Shown here: positions 1 to 8,501 of the stretch, in pieces
Layout: the number at the start of each line of letters is the position of its first letter
Position numbering within the stretch: the first letter of the stretch is position 1
Position numbers and translations under genes: made by a program
The notes under the pieces: generated by a model
Seen by the model: the letters and a program-made list of their open reading frames with translations, nothing else
What the model was told of the DNA's origin: nothing
Database searches by the model: none
Assembly (NCBI GenBank): GCA_964383905.1
Contig: CAYLJO010000058.1
Location: forward strand, 1 to 28,771
DNA length: 28,771 nt
Source: CAYLJO01 sp964383905
GTDB taxonomy: Bacteria > Acidobacteriota > Blastocatellia > Pyrinomonadales > Pyrinomonadaceae
Direction of reading: 5' to 3'

Positions 1-16
1 TAGGTTGTGTTGCGAT

Positions 17-59
17 GGAAAGCCTCCGGCTTTCCACACAGCCGAAGCGGCAAAGCCGC
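17..59. repeat. Two adjacent small hairpins at the window edge
   Basis: Two perfect inverted repeats lie side by side. GGAAAGCC/GGCTTTCC (17-24 and 28-35) has a 3-nt loop, and GCGGC/GCCGC (47-51 and 55-59) has an AAA loop. Neither is followed by a T tract on either strand. No gene covers 1-190. The piece 'GGCTCCGGCTT' recurs near 4681 beside a dispersed repeat, so this may be repeat debris. The function is unknown. Confidence 0.45.
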
Positions 60-126
60 GGGATTGTTATGAGTTGTAAAGTAATTTAGGTAAGGCTCAA
101 TACATGAAAATCACTCTCGGAGGAGC

Positions 127-163
127 AAAAACTGAGCGGCCGGCTCAAGCTTGAGCGGGCCGC
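127..163 (-). terminator. Rho-independent terminator of the first permease gene
   Basis: A near-perfect 28-nt palindrome (136-163; 13 of 14 positions pair, with one G-G mismatch) lies 27 nt beyond the permease stop codon. Read on the minus strand, it is followed within a few bases by five T residues (the plus-strand A run 127-131). A strong stem followed by a T run is the standard intrinsic terminator arrangement. Confidence 0.7.
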
Positions 164-190
164 CCGCTTCTCTCCAAAGGGCGTTTCGCC

Positions 191-1765
191 TCAGTCCCCC
201 ACCGGGCTACTGGGCGGCGCGTCCGGGTCCGTGACCGTCTGACCCGCCGGCGAAATACCATGAGTGGCGATCTCATGAGCGAGATGGCGCGACATCACGC
301 TGTGATGCCGGCCATAGCTGAAGTAGATCACAAATCCGATCAACAGCCAGATAATCAGACGCCACCAGTTGGCCGAGGGCAGCGAGAACATCAGGAGCAG
401 GCAGGTCAGGATGCCCATGATAGGGACGAACGGGACGAGCGGCGCGCGGAAGGGGCGCGCGGCATCCGGGTTCGTGCGACGCATGACGAGCACCGCGCCG
501 CAGACGATGACGAACGCGAGCAGCGTGCCGATGTTGGTCATCTCGGCCAGCACGCTCAGGGGCAGGAAGCCTGCCATCGCCGCGACGAAGACGCCCGTCA
601 GGATCGTTGATTTCCAGGGGGTGCGAAACTTCGGGTGGATGTCGCCGAAGAAGCCCTGCGGCACCAGCCCGTCGCGCGCCATCGCCAGCATCACGCGCGG
701 CTGGCTGAGCATCATCACCAGCAGAACTGAGGTGATGCCCGTCATCGCGCCCGCCGCCACAAGGTACTGCATCCAGGTGAGGCCGACGCGCCGGAAGGCG
801 TCGACTATTGCCGCGTCTCTGTTGATCTCCGGCGTCGGCACCATCCCCGTCAAGACGGCCGAGACGGCGATGTAGAGGACCGTGCAGAGGATGAGCGAGG
901 TGACAATGCCGATGGGCACATCGCGCGCGGGTTTGCGCGCCTCCTCCGAGTGGACCGAAACGGAGTCGAAGCCGATGTAGGCGAAGAAGATGATGGCCGC
1001 GCCGGCGAACATGCCGAGCGGCTCTCCGCCCAGGCCCTCCATGCCCGCGACGTGCCAGCCGAAGATATTTATGCCCGTATAGCCGTAGGGCGCGAACGGA
1101 TGCCAGTTCGCGGGGTTGATGAAGAAGACTCCGATGCCGATCACCATCAGTACGATCGCGACCTTGATGATCACCATCACGGCGTTGAAGGTCGCACTCT
1201 CTCTGATTCCTTTAACGAGAATCACCGTCAGGATGAACGTGATCAGAACCGCCGGGAGGTCAAAGTAAGATCCTGTGGCGGTGAACTCTCCGGTCTTGGG
1301 GATGTAGTCGAACGGTGCCGTCGCGACGGCTTTAGGGACGTGGAGGTTGAGCAGCGGGATGAACTCCTGAAAGTGCGCCGACCAGCCGTGCGCCACCGTC
1401 GAAGAGCCGACGGCGTACTCGAGCACCAGGTCCCAGCCGATGATCCAGGCGAAGAGCTCGCCCAAGGTAGCGTAGGCGTAAGTGTAGGCCGAGCCCGCGA
1501 CCGGAACCATCGAGGCGAACTCCGCGTAGCAGAGCGCCGCGAAGACGCAGGCGAATCCGGCCAGGACGAACGAGAGCATCAGCGCCGGGCCGGTGCGGTC
1601 GTGCGCCGCCTCGCCGGTCAGGATAAAAATGCCCGTCCCGATAATCGCGCCCACGCCGAGGGCCGTCAGTTGAACGGGGCCGAGCACCCGGCGCAGGCGG
1701 TTCTCGCCCTCCATCTCCTGGAGTAGCAAGCCGAGCGGTTTCCTTGCGAAAAGTTGGTTGGCCAT
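191..1765 (-). CDS. APC-superfamily amino acid permease (cationic amino acid transporter type)
   Basis: Predicted 524-residue inner-membrane transporter with about 12 or more hydrophobic segments. The first membrane helix carries the APC signature GAIIGTGIF (residues 39-47). A second family landmark, FAYIGFDSVS followed by a charged S-E-E-x-R-x-P-x-R-D loop (about 261-282), is typical of the CAT/YfnA-like branch, which imports amino acids by proton symport or exchange. Length is normal for that branch. The start is well placed: GGAGAGGG lies about 7 nt before the ATG. A second permease gene sits 133 bp upstream on the same strand, and the gap contains a candidate promoter, so the two may be co-transcribed or separately expressed. 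The substrate cannot be read from sequence. A hydrophilic tail of about 30 residues follows the last helix. Confidence 0.93.
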   Translation of the reverse strand: MANQLFARKPLGLLLQEMEGENRLRRVLGPVQLTALGVGAIIGTGIFILTGEAAHDRTGPALMLSFVLAGFACVFAALCYAEFASMVPVAGSAYTYAYATLGELFAWIIGWDLVLEYAVGSSTVAHGWSAHFQEFIPLLNLHVPKAVATAPFDYIPKTGEFTATGSYFDLPAVLITFILTVILVKGIRESATFNAVMVIIKVAIVLMVIGIGVFFINPANWHPFAPYGYTGINIFGWHVAGMEGLGGEPLGMFAGAAIIFFAYIGFDSVSVHSEEARKPARDVPIGIVTSLILCTVLYIAVSAVLTGMVPTPEINRDAAIVDAFRRVGLTWMQYLVAAGAMTGITSVLLVMMLSQPRVMLAMARDGLVPQGFFGDIHPKFRTPWKSTILTGVFVAAMAGFLPLSVLAEMTNIGTLLAFVIVCGAVLVMRRTNPDAARPFRAPLVPFVPIMGILTCLLLMFSLPSANWWRLIIWLLIGFVIYFSYGRHHSVMSRHLAHEIATHGISPAGQTVTDPDAPPSSPVGD

Positions 1766-1827
1766 TGGTGAACCCTCTCCGAGTTTTTTAGAGCAGTCAC
1801 CCGCTCTTGAGTAGATGAAGCTTCCAA

Positions 1828-1856
1828 ATTATAGATCCGATAAGTCACCCTCACAG
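1828..1856 (-). promoter_or_regulatory. Candidate sigma-70 promoter for the 191-1765 permease
   Basis: On the minus strand there is a perfect TATAAT (1833-1828), a 17-nt spacer, and CTGTGA at 1856-1851, which matches the -35 consensus at three of six positions. It lies about 60 nt upstream of the permease start, in the gap between the two permease genes. The -10 is good and the -35 weak, and sigma-70 consensus rules may not transfer fully to this host. Confidence 0.4.
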
Positions 1857-1898
1857 CCGTGTCGCTATTTTAACACGTTCCGACGGCCCGCCTTCGAA

Positions 1899-3479
1899 TT
1901 ATGTTTTGTCCTCCACCGAATAACCTGCCGCCGTGTCAGGCAAAGGCACGCCGACCCTGCTCCAGATGAAATAGACTGGAATACCTGTGAGAACAATCAC
2001 CAGGCCGGGCCAGGTGGTTTGTGTCCGGTAGATGATCAGCACGATCATGATGACCGTTGCGGCAATGATGTAGAGCGCCGGGATCAACGGATAGCCAAAC
2101 GCCCTGTAAGGCCGCTCGGCGCTGGGGCGCTTGCGGCGCAGGATGAATAGCCCAATGATGGTCAGCACATAGAAGATCAGCACTGAAAACACCACATAAT
2201 CGAGCAGGTTGCTGTAGAGGTTGCCGTACTGCTGGAATCCAGTGGTCGGGTCGGCGAGCGGCGCGCCGGTCGGACCGTACTTACGTGTCCGTGGCAGCAC
2301 GAGCAAAGAGGCCCAGACGCATTGCAGCACCAGGCCCATCGCCGGCACGTGTTTATCGTTGAGCCTGCCGGTCGCTTTAAAGAACAGGCCGTCGCGCGCC
2401 ATCGCGTAATAAACGCGAGCGCCGGCCAGTATCAGCCCGTTGTTGCAGCCAAACGTTGAGATGATAATAGCAACCGCCATGATCGTCGCCCCGGCGCCGC
2501 CAAAGATTACTTCAAGCGCCGCTGTTGCCACTCGATCATCGGGCGCCTGCTGGATCTTTGCCAGGGGCAGCGTCATCAGATACGCAATGTTCGCCAGAAC
2601 GTAAAGCGTGATGACGAGCCCGGTTCCGGCGGCCAGCGAGAGCGGAATGTTGCGTTGCGGGTTCTTCACCTCGCCCGCCGTGAACGTAATGTTGTTCCAG
2701 GCGTCGGCGGAAAATAGCGAGCCGACCTGCGCGACGCAAAAAGCGATGAAGAGCCCGAACGCACCGCCGGCGGCCGAAACAGCCGGGACGAACGAGAAGT
2801 CTGGCTTGATCATGTCCACCCCGCGCGGCGTCCATAGGTCGCTGAAGTTTGCGCCGGCGGCCGCGTTGCGGCCGACGACGATGCCGAGCAGGATCAACGC
2901 CAGGAGCGAGACCGTCTTGGCAGAAGTGAAGACATTTTGGATCAGCTTGCCGAGCTTGAGGCCGCGCGTGTTGACGAAAGTGAGCAATATGATTAGCAGT
3001 ATCGCTATCAACTGCTGCGACGACAGGCTGATGGCATAGTTCGAGGAGATGTTGACGGGGCGGATGACCCACGCCGCTGGCGAGACCGCTGGCACGAGCA
3101 CACCCAGGAAGCGAGCGAAGCCGACGGCGACGGCGGCAATCGTGCCGGTCTGGATAACTAGAAACAGCGTCCAGCCGTAGAGGAAGCCCCACAGCGGCGA
3201 GTATGATTCACGTAAATAGACGTATTGCCCGCCGGCCTTCGGCATCATCGCCGCCAGCTCGCCGTAGGAGAGCGCCGCCGCCACGGTCAACAGCCCCGTC
3301 ACGACCCACACCAGGATGAGCCAGCCGGCTGAGCCGACTTGCCGGCTGATATCAGCCGAGACAATAAAAATGCCGGATCCGATCATTGATCCGGCAACAA
3401 TCATGGTTGAATCCAGTAAGCCGAGCCCACGGATAAATCCCGTTCTTTTATCTTCGGCCAGGGCGGCAGCTTCCGCCAT
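1899..3479 (-). CDS. APC-superfamily amino acid permease (LAT/SteT-like)
   Basis: Predicted 526-residue multi-spanning inner-membrane amino acid transporter or exchanger. The first helix carries GSMIGSGIF (30-38), the APC substrate-binding turn. The amphipathic loop S-A-D-A-W-N-N-I-T-F followed by G-E-V-K-N-P-x-R-N-I-P (about 258-279) is typical of the LAT and SteT-like branch. The gene begins at an ATG with GGAGGG about 7 nt upstream. It is only distantly similar to the next permease downstream, so this is not a recent tandem duplication. The two probably have different substrates. The extramembrane stretch at about 210-225 and a long loop near 390-410 are unremarkable. Substrate unknown. 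Confidence 0.92.
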   Translation of the reverse strand: MAEAAALAEDKRTGFIRGLGLLDSTMIVAGSMIGSGIFIVSADISRQVGSAGWLILVWVVTGLLTVAAALSYGELAAMMPKAGGQYVYLRESYSPLWGFLYGWTLFLVIQTGTIAAVAVGFARFLGVLVPAVSPAAWVIRPVNISSNYAISLSSQQLIAILLIILLTFVNTRGLKLGKLIQNVFTSAKTVSLLALILLGIVVGRNAAAGANFSDLWTPRGVDMIKPDFSFVPAVSAAGGAFGLFIAFCVAQVGSLFSADAWNNITFTAGEVKNPQRNIPLSLAAGTGLVITLYVLANIAYLMTLPLAKIQQAPDDRVATAALEVIFGGAGATIMAVAIIISTFGCNNGLILAGARVYYAMARDGLFFKATGRLNDKHVPAMGLVLQCVWASLLVLPRTRKYGPTGAPLADPTTGFQQYGNLYSNLLDYVVFSVLIFYVLTIIGLFILRRKRPSAERPYRAFGYPLIPALYIIAATVIMIVLIIYRTQTTWPGLVIVLTGIPVYFIWSRVGVPLPDTAAGYSVEDKT

Positions 3480-3983
3480 TCTTTTCCCTCCAAAGGCTGA
3501 CGAGACTTAGATCATGCCCCTGTCTAAAAACTTCAATGAAAGTCTGGAGCGTAGCATCGATCGAACTTTTCTTGGTGCTGGAAGCCCAGGCAACCGGGGA
3601 GAGATATCTTTCGCCACTCTGATGCGGACGCCGCGCCCAACCCTCGCCATTAATTACCTTAGATGAGCACAAACGTGGCGAGCCGTCCGCAGGGGGAACT
3701 CCTACCGAGAGTAAGTCCAACGCGCCGTGCATTATACCGATTTAATGTTGCGTGTCGAGTGTTTATTTTTTGACCTCATCACGCGGCTCGCCTGAACCAG
3801 TAATTATTCTCATCTTTACCGCTCAAACTTGCAAGTTTATGAGCGTTCCAGTAAGCTCTTTATTCATTCCCCCAATAGCTACGTTTTTGAGACGCAAAAT
3901 CGTACACAACACGATGCCGTGCGGAGAAATTAAGTGCGTCGTGACAACTCAAGGCCTTTTAACAGCTAGGGAGGACTAACATT
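3480..3983. other. 504-bp divergent intergenic region
   Basis: This gap separates the minus-strand permease from the plus-strand stress protein, so it must hold promoters for both. The half near the permease (3530-3735) could form a long leader RNA with several GC-rich inverted segments, but I could not match it to a riboswitch class I know. A 94-codon minus-strand frame across 3448-3732 overlaps the permease start, has no family resemblance and looks like chance. The half near the stress gene is AT-rich and holds the palindrome at 3821-3844. Confidence 0.5.
3821..3844. promoter_or_regulatory. Palindrome upstream of the stress protein, candidate operator
   Basis: A perfect 14-nt palindrome, AAACTTGCAAGTTT (3825-3838), is enclosed by GCTCA...TGAGC arms with a two-base bulge. 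The dyad lies about 140 nt upstream of the 3984 start in an otherwise AT-rich region. The symmetry suits a dimeric regulator. It could equally be an RNA hairpin in a leader. No regulator is encoded beside it. Confidence 0.35.
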
Positions 3984-4526
3984 ATGGCAGAGCCAACAAG
4001 AGCAACAACTGGACAATCGCGCATTATGACCGGACTGTTCAGAGACAGAGAGAGCGCCGAGCGCGCTTACGGGTCGCTTAGTAGCCGTGGCTATGGCAAA
4101 GATGACGTCAGCTTGCTGATGTCAGAGGATACTCGCAAGAAACACTTCACCGGTGATGGCAAAGAAACGGAACTCGGCAACAAGGCGCTGGAGGGCGCCG
4201 GCACCGGAGCGGCTATTGGCGGCACTGTCGGCGCAACGCTGGCGGCAATCGCAGCTATCGGCACTACTTTGGCGCTGCCCGGTCTCGGGTTGCTCGTCGC
4301 CGGACCACTAGCGGCGGCTCTAGCTGGCGCAGGCGCCGGTGGCGCCACCGGCGGTTTGATCGGCGCTCTTATCGGAGCGGGCATCCCGGAAGAGCGCGTC
4401 AAGCGCTACGAAGAAGGTATTAAGAAGGGCGGCATCGTCATGGGCGTCAATCCGCGCAACGAAGATGATGCCAAGTACTTTGAGAACGAGTGGAAGAAGA
4501 ACAGGGGCGAAGAAATTTACTACTGA
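3984..4526 (+). CDS. General stress protein-like (YflT/GSP17M-type) with glycine-zipper core
   Basis: The 180-residue protein splits into three parts. Residues 13-47 resemble the N-terminal YflT/general-stress-protein-17M fold (GLFRDRESAERAY, then a V-S-L-L strand). Residues 71-133 are a Gly/Ala-rich hydrophobic stretch full of GxxxG spacings, likely a membrane-inserting glycine zipper. Residues 134-180 return to a charged alpha/beta segment that probably completes the first domain. AGGGAGGA lies about 7 nt before the ATG. The gene is monocistronic, with its own terminator. Family members are often stress-induced, but the molecular role is unknown. Calling it a stress protein is by family resemblance only. 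Confidence 0.8.
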   Translation: MAEPTRATTGQSRIMTGLFRDRESAERAYGSLSSRGYGKDDVSLLMSEDTRKKHFTGDGKETELGNKALEGAGTGAAIGGTVGATLAAIAAIGTTLALPGLGLLVAGPLAAALAGAGAGGATGGLIGALIGAGIPEERVKRYEEGIKKGGIVMGVNPRNEDDAKYFENEWKKNRGEEIYY

Positions 4527-4551
4527 GACCCCAATCTCCTACTTTAAAATC

Positions 4552-4583
4552 AAAAAGGGAAGTCCACGGGACTTCCCTTTTTC
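4552..4583 (+). terminator. Rho-independent terminator of the stress protein gene
   Basis: GGGAAGTCC and GGACTTCCC form a perfect 9-bp stem around a 3-nt loop, extended by A-T pairs. A five-T run follows at 4578-4582. It starts 26 nt after the stop codon. The A run on the 5' side means it could also stop transcription coming from the other direction. Confidence 0.9.
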
Positions 4584-4641
4584 TTTTGCGCGTCTGACAA
4601 CGAAGATCTATAGCAGACGACCGCAGGGTGTAAGCTGTATT

Positions 4642-4679
4642 CTCAGTGCCCCCTCTGTGCCCTCTGTGTCTCTGTGGTG
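4642..4679 (+). repeat. Dispersed CTCTG-type short repeat, copy A
   Basis: A run of imperfect 8-10 nt units (CCCTCTGTG, CCCTCTGTGT, CTCTGTGGTG) belongs to the same repeat family as 15623-15660 and 23300-23333. It lies about 115 nt downstream of the stress protein stop and reads in the same direction. The open reading frame of the next gene runs back into this repeat from an ATG at 4646, but that extension is repeat-encoded and should not be taken as protein. Confidence 0.65.
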
Positions 4680-4822
4680 AGGCTCCGGCTTACATCCATT
4701 CGCATCTTGCTATAAACAGTCCCATGAGATCTTCGGCCCTCCGCCATCCTTCTTTATTGGCCGAGCTCATGCGATACTCTGACTTCCCTCCGCCATTAGA
4801 TATTTTACTCGACGTCAAATTT

Positions 4823-6331
4823 ATGAAGCAGTCGGAAGATAAATCGAACGTATTTGCGCCGCCGGCGGGCGACATGGGCGAGGATGCTTTTCGCCGCTTC
4901 GGGCGTGAAATTATCGATTGGATCGGCCGCTATTTTGCACACATCGAAGAGCGCCCCGTTCTGGCGCAAGTCGAACCCGGCGAGTTGCGCGCGCAGCTTC
5001 CTTCCGCCCCGCCCGAAAAGGGTGAAGCGATGGAGGCGATTCTGGCGGACGTGGACAGGCTCATCATGCCCGCGCTCACCCACTGGAGTCACCCGGCCTT
5101 CTTCGCTTATTTTGCCACTTCCACTTCCGCCCCCGGCATCTTCGGCGAGCTCTTCAGCGCCGCCTTCGACGCCAAATCGATGCTCTGGCGCACTTCGCCC
5201 GCCGCCGCCGAGCTTGAGGTTGTTGCGCTCGACTGGCTGCGGCAGATGATGGGCCTTCCGTCAGACTTTGAGGGCATCATCTACGACACCGCTTCCGTCT
5301 CGAGTATGCACGCGATTGCGGCCGCCCGTGAGGGCCTGAACTTGCGCATACGCGAAGAAGGCATGAGCGGTCGTCCGGACCTCCCGCTCCTGCGCGTCTA
5401 CACTTCGGAGCAGTCCCACTCGTCTATCGAAAAGGGCGTCATCACCCTGGGCTTGGGCCAGCGCTCGCTCCGCAAGGTCTCGACCGACGCCGATTTCCGC
5501 ATGGACGCGCACGCTCTCGCGCTGGCCGTAGAGGAGGACCGGAGCGACGGGGTGCTGCCCCTCTGTGTCGTCGCCACGGTCGGCACGACCTCGACTTCAA
5601 GCATCGACCCGGTGCCCGAGATTGCCGGCGTTTGCGAAAGGCATCGGATCTGGCTTCATGTTGACGCGGCGTATGCCGGTTCGGCGGCCGTTGTGCCGGA
5701 AATGCGCCACATTCTGGCGGGCTGCGAGCGCGCGGACTCGTTCGTCACCAACCCGCACAAGTGGCTCTTCACGCCCTTCGATCTCTCAGCATTTTACTGC
5801 CGCCGCATGGAACTCCTGCGCCGCGCCTTCTCGCTCGTGCCCGAATACCTGCGGACGCCTGAGGCCGAGACCGTTCGCAACCCATCGGACTACGGCATTC
5901 AACTGGGACGCCGTTTTCGCGCCCTTAAATTGTGGATGATCCTGCGTTATTTCGGCCACGAAGGGCTCGCGGCGCGCATCCGCGAACACTGCCGGTTGGC
6001 CCGCCTCTTCGCCTCCTGGGTTAAAGACGCGCCCGGCTGGGAGCTGCTTGCGCCCGTTCCTTTCAGCCTCGTCTGTTTTCGCGCGTGCCCGCCGGTGGCT
6101 TCGGAAACCGAAGGGCCACGCGCCGCGCGCCTCGACGCGCTCAATGAAGCGATCATGCACGGCGTCAACGCGACGGGCGAAGCTTTCCTCTCGCACACGC
6201 GCTTGCACAACGCGCTCACGCTACGCCTGGCCATCGGCAACATCCGCACCACCGAAGCGCACGTACGTCGCGCATGGGAACTTTTGAACGAACAGGCCGC
6301 GCGTCTTTCACAACCACACAACACACCATAA
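4823..6331 (+). CDS. PLP-dependent aromatic-L-amino-acid decarboxylase family protein
   Basis: Group II PLP decarboxylase of the AADC/tyrosine decarboxylase type, cytosolic, predicted to convert an aromatic amino acid to its amine plus CO2. From an ATG at 4823 (502 residues), the key residues are H199 (in S-E-Q-S-H-S-S, stacks on PLP), D281 (H-V-D-A-A-Y, binds the pyridine nitrogen) and K313 (N-P-H-K-W, Schiff base). These correspond to human AADC H192, D271 and K303. The H-W-S-H-P substrate-pocket segment is also present. The start is uncertain: ATGs at 4646, 4724 and 4769 are in frame, but none has a good ribosome site, and 4646 lies in a dispersed repeat. 4823 places the family's usual N-terminal helix just inside the protein. 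The substrate could also be glutamate or another acid. Confidence 0.9.
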   Translation: MKQSEDKSNVFAPPAGDMGEDAFRRFGREIIDWIGRYFAHIEERPVLAQVEPGELRAQLPSAPPEKGEAMEAILADVDRLIMPALTHWSHPAFFAYFATSTSAPGIFGELFSAAFDAKSMLWRTSPAAAELEVVALDWLRQMMGLPSDFEGIIYDTASVSSMHAIAAAREGLNLRIREEGMSGRPDLPLLRVYTSEQSHSSIEKGVITLGLGQRSLRKVSTDADFRMDAHALALAVEEDRSDGVLPLCVVATVGTTSTSSIDPVPEIAGVCERHRIWLHVDAAYAGSAAVVPEMRHILAGCERADSFVTNPHKWLFTPFDLSAFYCRRMELLRRAFSLVPEYLRTPEAETVRNPSDYGIQLGRRFRALKLWMILRYFGHEGLAARIREHCRLARLFASWVKDAPGWELLAPVPFSLVCFRACPPVASETEGPRAARLDALNEAIMHGVNATGEAFLSHTRLHNALTLRLAIGNIRTTEAHVRRAWELLNEQAARLSQPHNTP

Positions 6332-6342
6332 TAACTGTTCTA

Positions 6343-6366
6343 CTCTTTGCGCCTTTGCTTGAGCCT
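6343..6366 (+). repeat. CTTTGCG-type short repeat between decarboxylase and peptidase genes
   Basis: CTCTTTGCGCCTTTGCTTGA starts 12 nt after the decarboxylase stop. It resembles the stretches at 12288-12313 and 21981-22013, which also begin shortly after a plus-strand stop codon and read in the gene direction. Short and imperfect, so repeat membership rests on the shared position and the CTTTGCG core. Confidence 0.45.
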
Positions 6367-6394
6367 TTAACGTGACTGAGAACGAAATGGACTA

Positions 6395-8488
6395 GTGAAA
6401 CGTATGAAGAGAATTACTCTTACAGCTTGTGTGATTTTGGTTGCGGCATATACCTCACTTGCACAGGTGAAGCGTGTGATGAGGCCCGCCGATACGCTTG
6501 GCATTGCCGGTGTCGGTGACCCTCAGATCTCGCCGGACGGAGAATGGGTCGTCTACACCGTGTCCACCGCGGAAGGCGACGCGACCCGCAGCACTCTGTG
6601 GATCGCGCGCACAACTGACGTGAGACGAGGGAGCGCGCCCCTTCTCGATGGCGGTTTGAATGCGACTAACCCGCGCTGGTCGCCTGACGGTAAGCGCATA
6701 GCTTTTCGCGCGATCCATGACGGACAGAGCGGCATTTGGGTTGCTGCTCTCACTGATCATCAGCCTCGCTTCGTTGCGTCTCTGCGCGAGACCAACTTTT
6801 TCATTACTTACGCTGGTGAATCTCTCGCCTGGTCGCCCGACTCGCGCCGCATTGCATTCATTTCCGCCAGCGACGACGAAAGCGCGACGGAAGACAGGAC
6901 TGACGATCCGCGCGTCATAGACCGCATCCAGTACAAATCCCGCACCAGTTTTTCCGACCGCGCGCGCACGCATATCTGGATCACGGATGTTGATAAGCCC
7001 GAGCCACGGCAACTGACATTCGGGCGATACTACGACCACGCCATCACATGGAGCCCGCGCGGCCACGAGATCGCGTATCTTTCCAATCACGAACCCGACC
7101 CGGACGCCAACAACAACTCCGATATCTTCGCTGTCAATATGGACGGGCGTGTGCGGCAAATCACACAAACGCGCGGCTGCGAATATGAGCCGGCGTGGTC
7201 GCCCGACGGCAAGTGGCTCGCTTACACGGCGACCAAGCGGGACGTGACGACGATTGACAGCGTCGCCGAAGATACACACGTCTGGGTCATTGATGCGAGC
7301 GGAGGTGTAAGCCGCGAACTCACAGCCGCGCTGGATCGTCGCGCACGTAGTCCTCGCTGGTCTGGAGATAGCCGAACAATCTTTTTTCTAGCTGGTGACG
7401 GAGGACAAATCTTTCTTTATCGAATTGGGATTGATGGAGGTGACGCGCAGCGGGTTTTCGGTAGTATCAGTTCTTCCCAGCAACGCCCAGGCGAAATGTT
7501 TATGCCGTCACGCCCGTTTCAAATCGGTGGGTTCAGCCTTAACACTTTTTCTTTTAATGTCTCAAAAAGAGGAACCTTTCACATTACGAGACTAGCATTC
7601 ACAATGGGCGACGCCTTACATCCCGCGGAAGTCTGGAGCGGTTCTATAACAAACATGGCTACCTCCCTACAACGTGTTAGCCGCCATAATGAGGAATATA
7701 CTCGTTCGCTTGAACTCATCGAACCAGAAGTGATCAACTTCAGGAGTTTTGATGGCACGTCGATTCAAGGCTGGCTGATGAAGCCTGTCGGATTCCGCGA
7801 AGGCCAGCGCTACCCGCTGATCTTGAGTGTGCATGGCGGGCCGCACGGGATGTACGGTTACGGTTTCAATCCGGCGTTTCAGGCTTACGCGGCCGGCGGC
7901 TACGCGGTGCTTTATTTGAACCCGCGCGGGTCAAGCGGGTACGGGCAGAAGTTCTCAGACGGGTCGCTGAAGGAGTGGGGAGGCGGCGACTACCGCGATT
8001 TGATGCTCGGTGTGGACGAAGCACTGCGCAGACATCCATGGATTGACCCAAACCGCTTGGGCGTGACCGGCGGCTCCTACGGCGGGTTTATGACCAACTG
8101 GATCGTCACGCAAACGCCGCGCTTTAAGGCCGCCGTGTCCCTGGCGAGCGTGAGTAATCTGATCAGTTTCTATGCGACCTCCCTCTACCAGGACCTGGTC
8201 CACGCGGAGTTCGGCGGTTTTCCGTGGGACGATTACGAGCTGCTGTGGCGGTGGTCGCCGTTGCGTTACGTTAACCAGGCGCAGACGCCCCTGCTCTTAA
8301 TCCACGGTGAGCAGGTCAACGACGTGCATATCACCCAGGCCGAAGAGATGTATATGGCGCTCAAGCGGCGCAGCGTCGAGGCGATGCTCGTGCGTTACCC
8401 GCGCGAAGGTCATGGTTTTCGCGAGCCGCGCCACCGTGTGGATACGCTCGAACGAACCGTCGCATGGTTCGACCGGTTTTTGAAGTAG
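6395..8488 (+). CDS. Exported S9 family peptidase (dipeptidyl/acylaminoacyl-peptidase type)
   Basis: The 697-residue serine peptidase has a signal peptide (about 1-23, ending T-S-L-A-Q), so it acts in the periplasm or outside. Residues 40-430 form a beta-propeller with at least six WSPDG-type blade repeats (such as ISPDGEWVVY, WSPDGKRIAF and WSPDGKWLAY). Residues 440-697 form the alpha/beta-hydrolase domain. The catalytic triad is complete: S561 in GGSYGGF, D643 in V-N-D-V-H and H673 in E-G-H-G-F. The family releases dipeptides or acyl-amino acids from short peptides. Start: GTG at 6395 or ATG at 6404 (three codons later), and neither has a clear ribosome site. A low-GC patch at 7381-7740 covers the last blades. 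The START-like gene follows after 13 nt, likely in the same transcript. Confidence 0.93.
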   Translation: MKRMKRITLTACVILVAAYTSLAQVKRVMRPADTLGIAGVGDPQISPDGEWVVYTVSTAEGDATRSTLWIARTTDVRRGSAPLLDGGLNATNPRWSPDGKRIAFRAIHDGQSGIWVAALTDHQPRFVASLRETNFFITYAGESLAWSPDSRRIAFISASDDESATEDRTDDPRVIDRIQYKSRTSFSDRARTHIWITDVDKPEPRQLTFGRYYDHAITWSPRGHEIAYLSNHEPDPDANNNSDIFAVNMDGRVRQITQTRGCEYEPAWSPDGKWLAYTATKRDVTTIDSVAEDTHVWVIDASGGVSRELTAALDRRARSPRWSGDSRTIFFLAGDGGQIFLYRIGIDGGDAQRVFGSISSSQQRPGEMFMPSRPFQIGGFSLNTFSFNVSKRGTFHITRLAFTMGDALHPAEVWSGSITNMATSLQRVSRHNEEYTRSLELIEPEVINFRSFDGTSIQGWLMKPVGFREGQRYPLILSVHGGPHGMYGYGFNPAFQAYAAGGYAVLYLNPRGSSGYGQKFSDGSLKEWGGGDYRDLMLGVDEALRRHPWIDPNRLGVTGGSYGGFMTNWIVTQTPRFKAAVSLASVSNLISFYATSLYQDLVHAEFGGFPWDDYELLWRWSPLRYVNQAQTPLLLIHGEQVNDVHITQAEEMYMALKRRSVEAMLVRYPREGHGFREPRHRVDTLERTVAWFDRFLK

Positions 8489-8501
8489 CGGAGACCGGCG
8501 C

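Noticed and set aside
950..1726. Long plus-strand frame (258 codons) opposite the first permease
   Set aside because: Highly charged Arg/Asp/His-rich product typical of the antisense shadow of a GC-rich membrane protein gene, which is itself clearly real.
3448..3732. 94-codon minus-strand reading frame in the permease leader
   Set aside because: It overlaps the start of the real permease gene, has no ribosome site or family resemblance, and its residue content looks random.
3530..3735. Possible riboswitch or T-box in the leader of the 1899-3479 permease
   Set aside because: There are several GC-rich inverted segments, but I could not match lysine, glycine, SAM, c-di-AMP or T-box conserved cores, and no terminator/antiterminator pair is visible.
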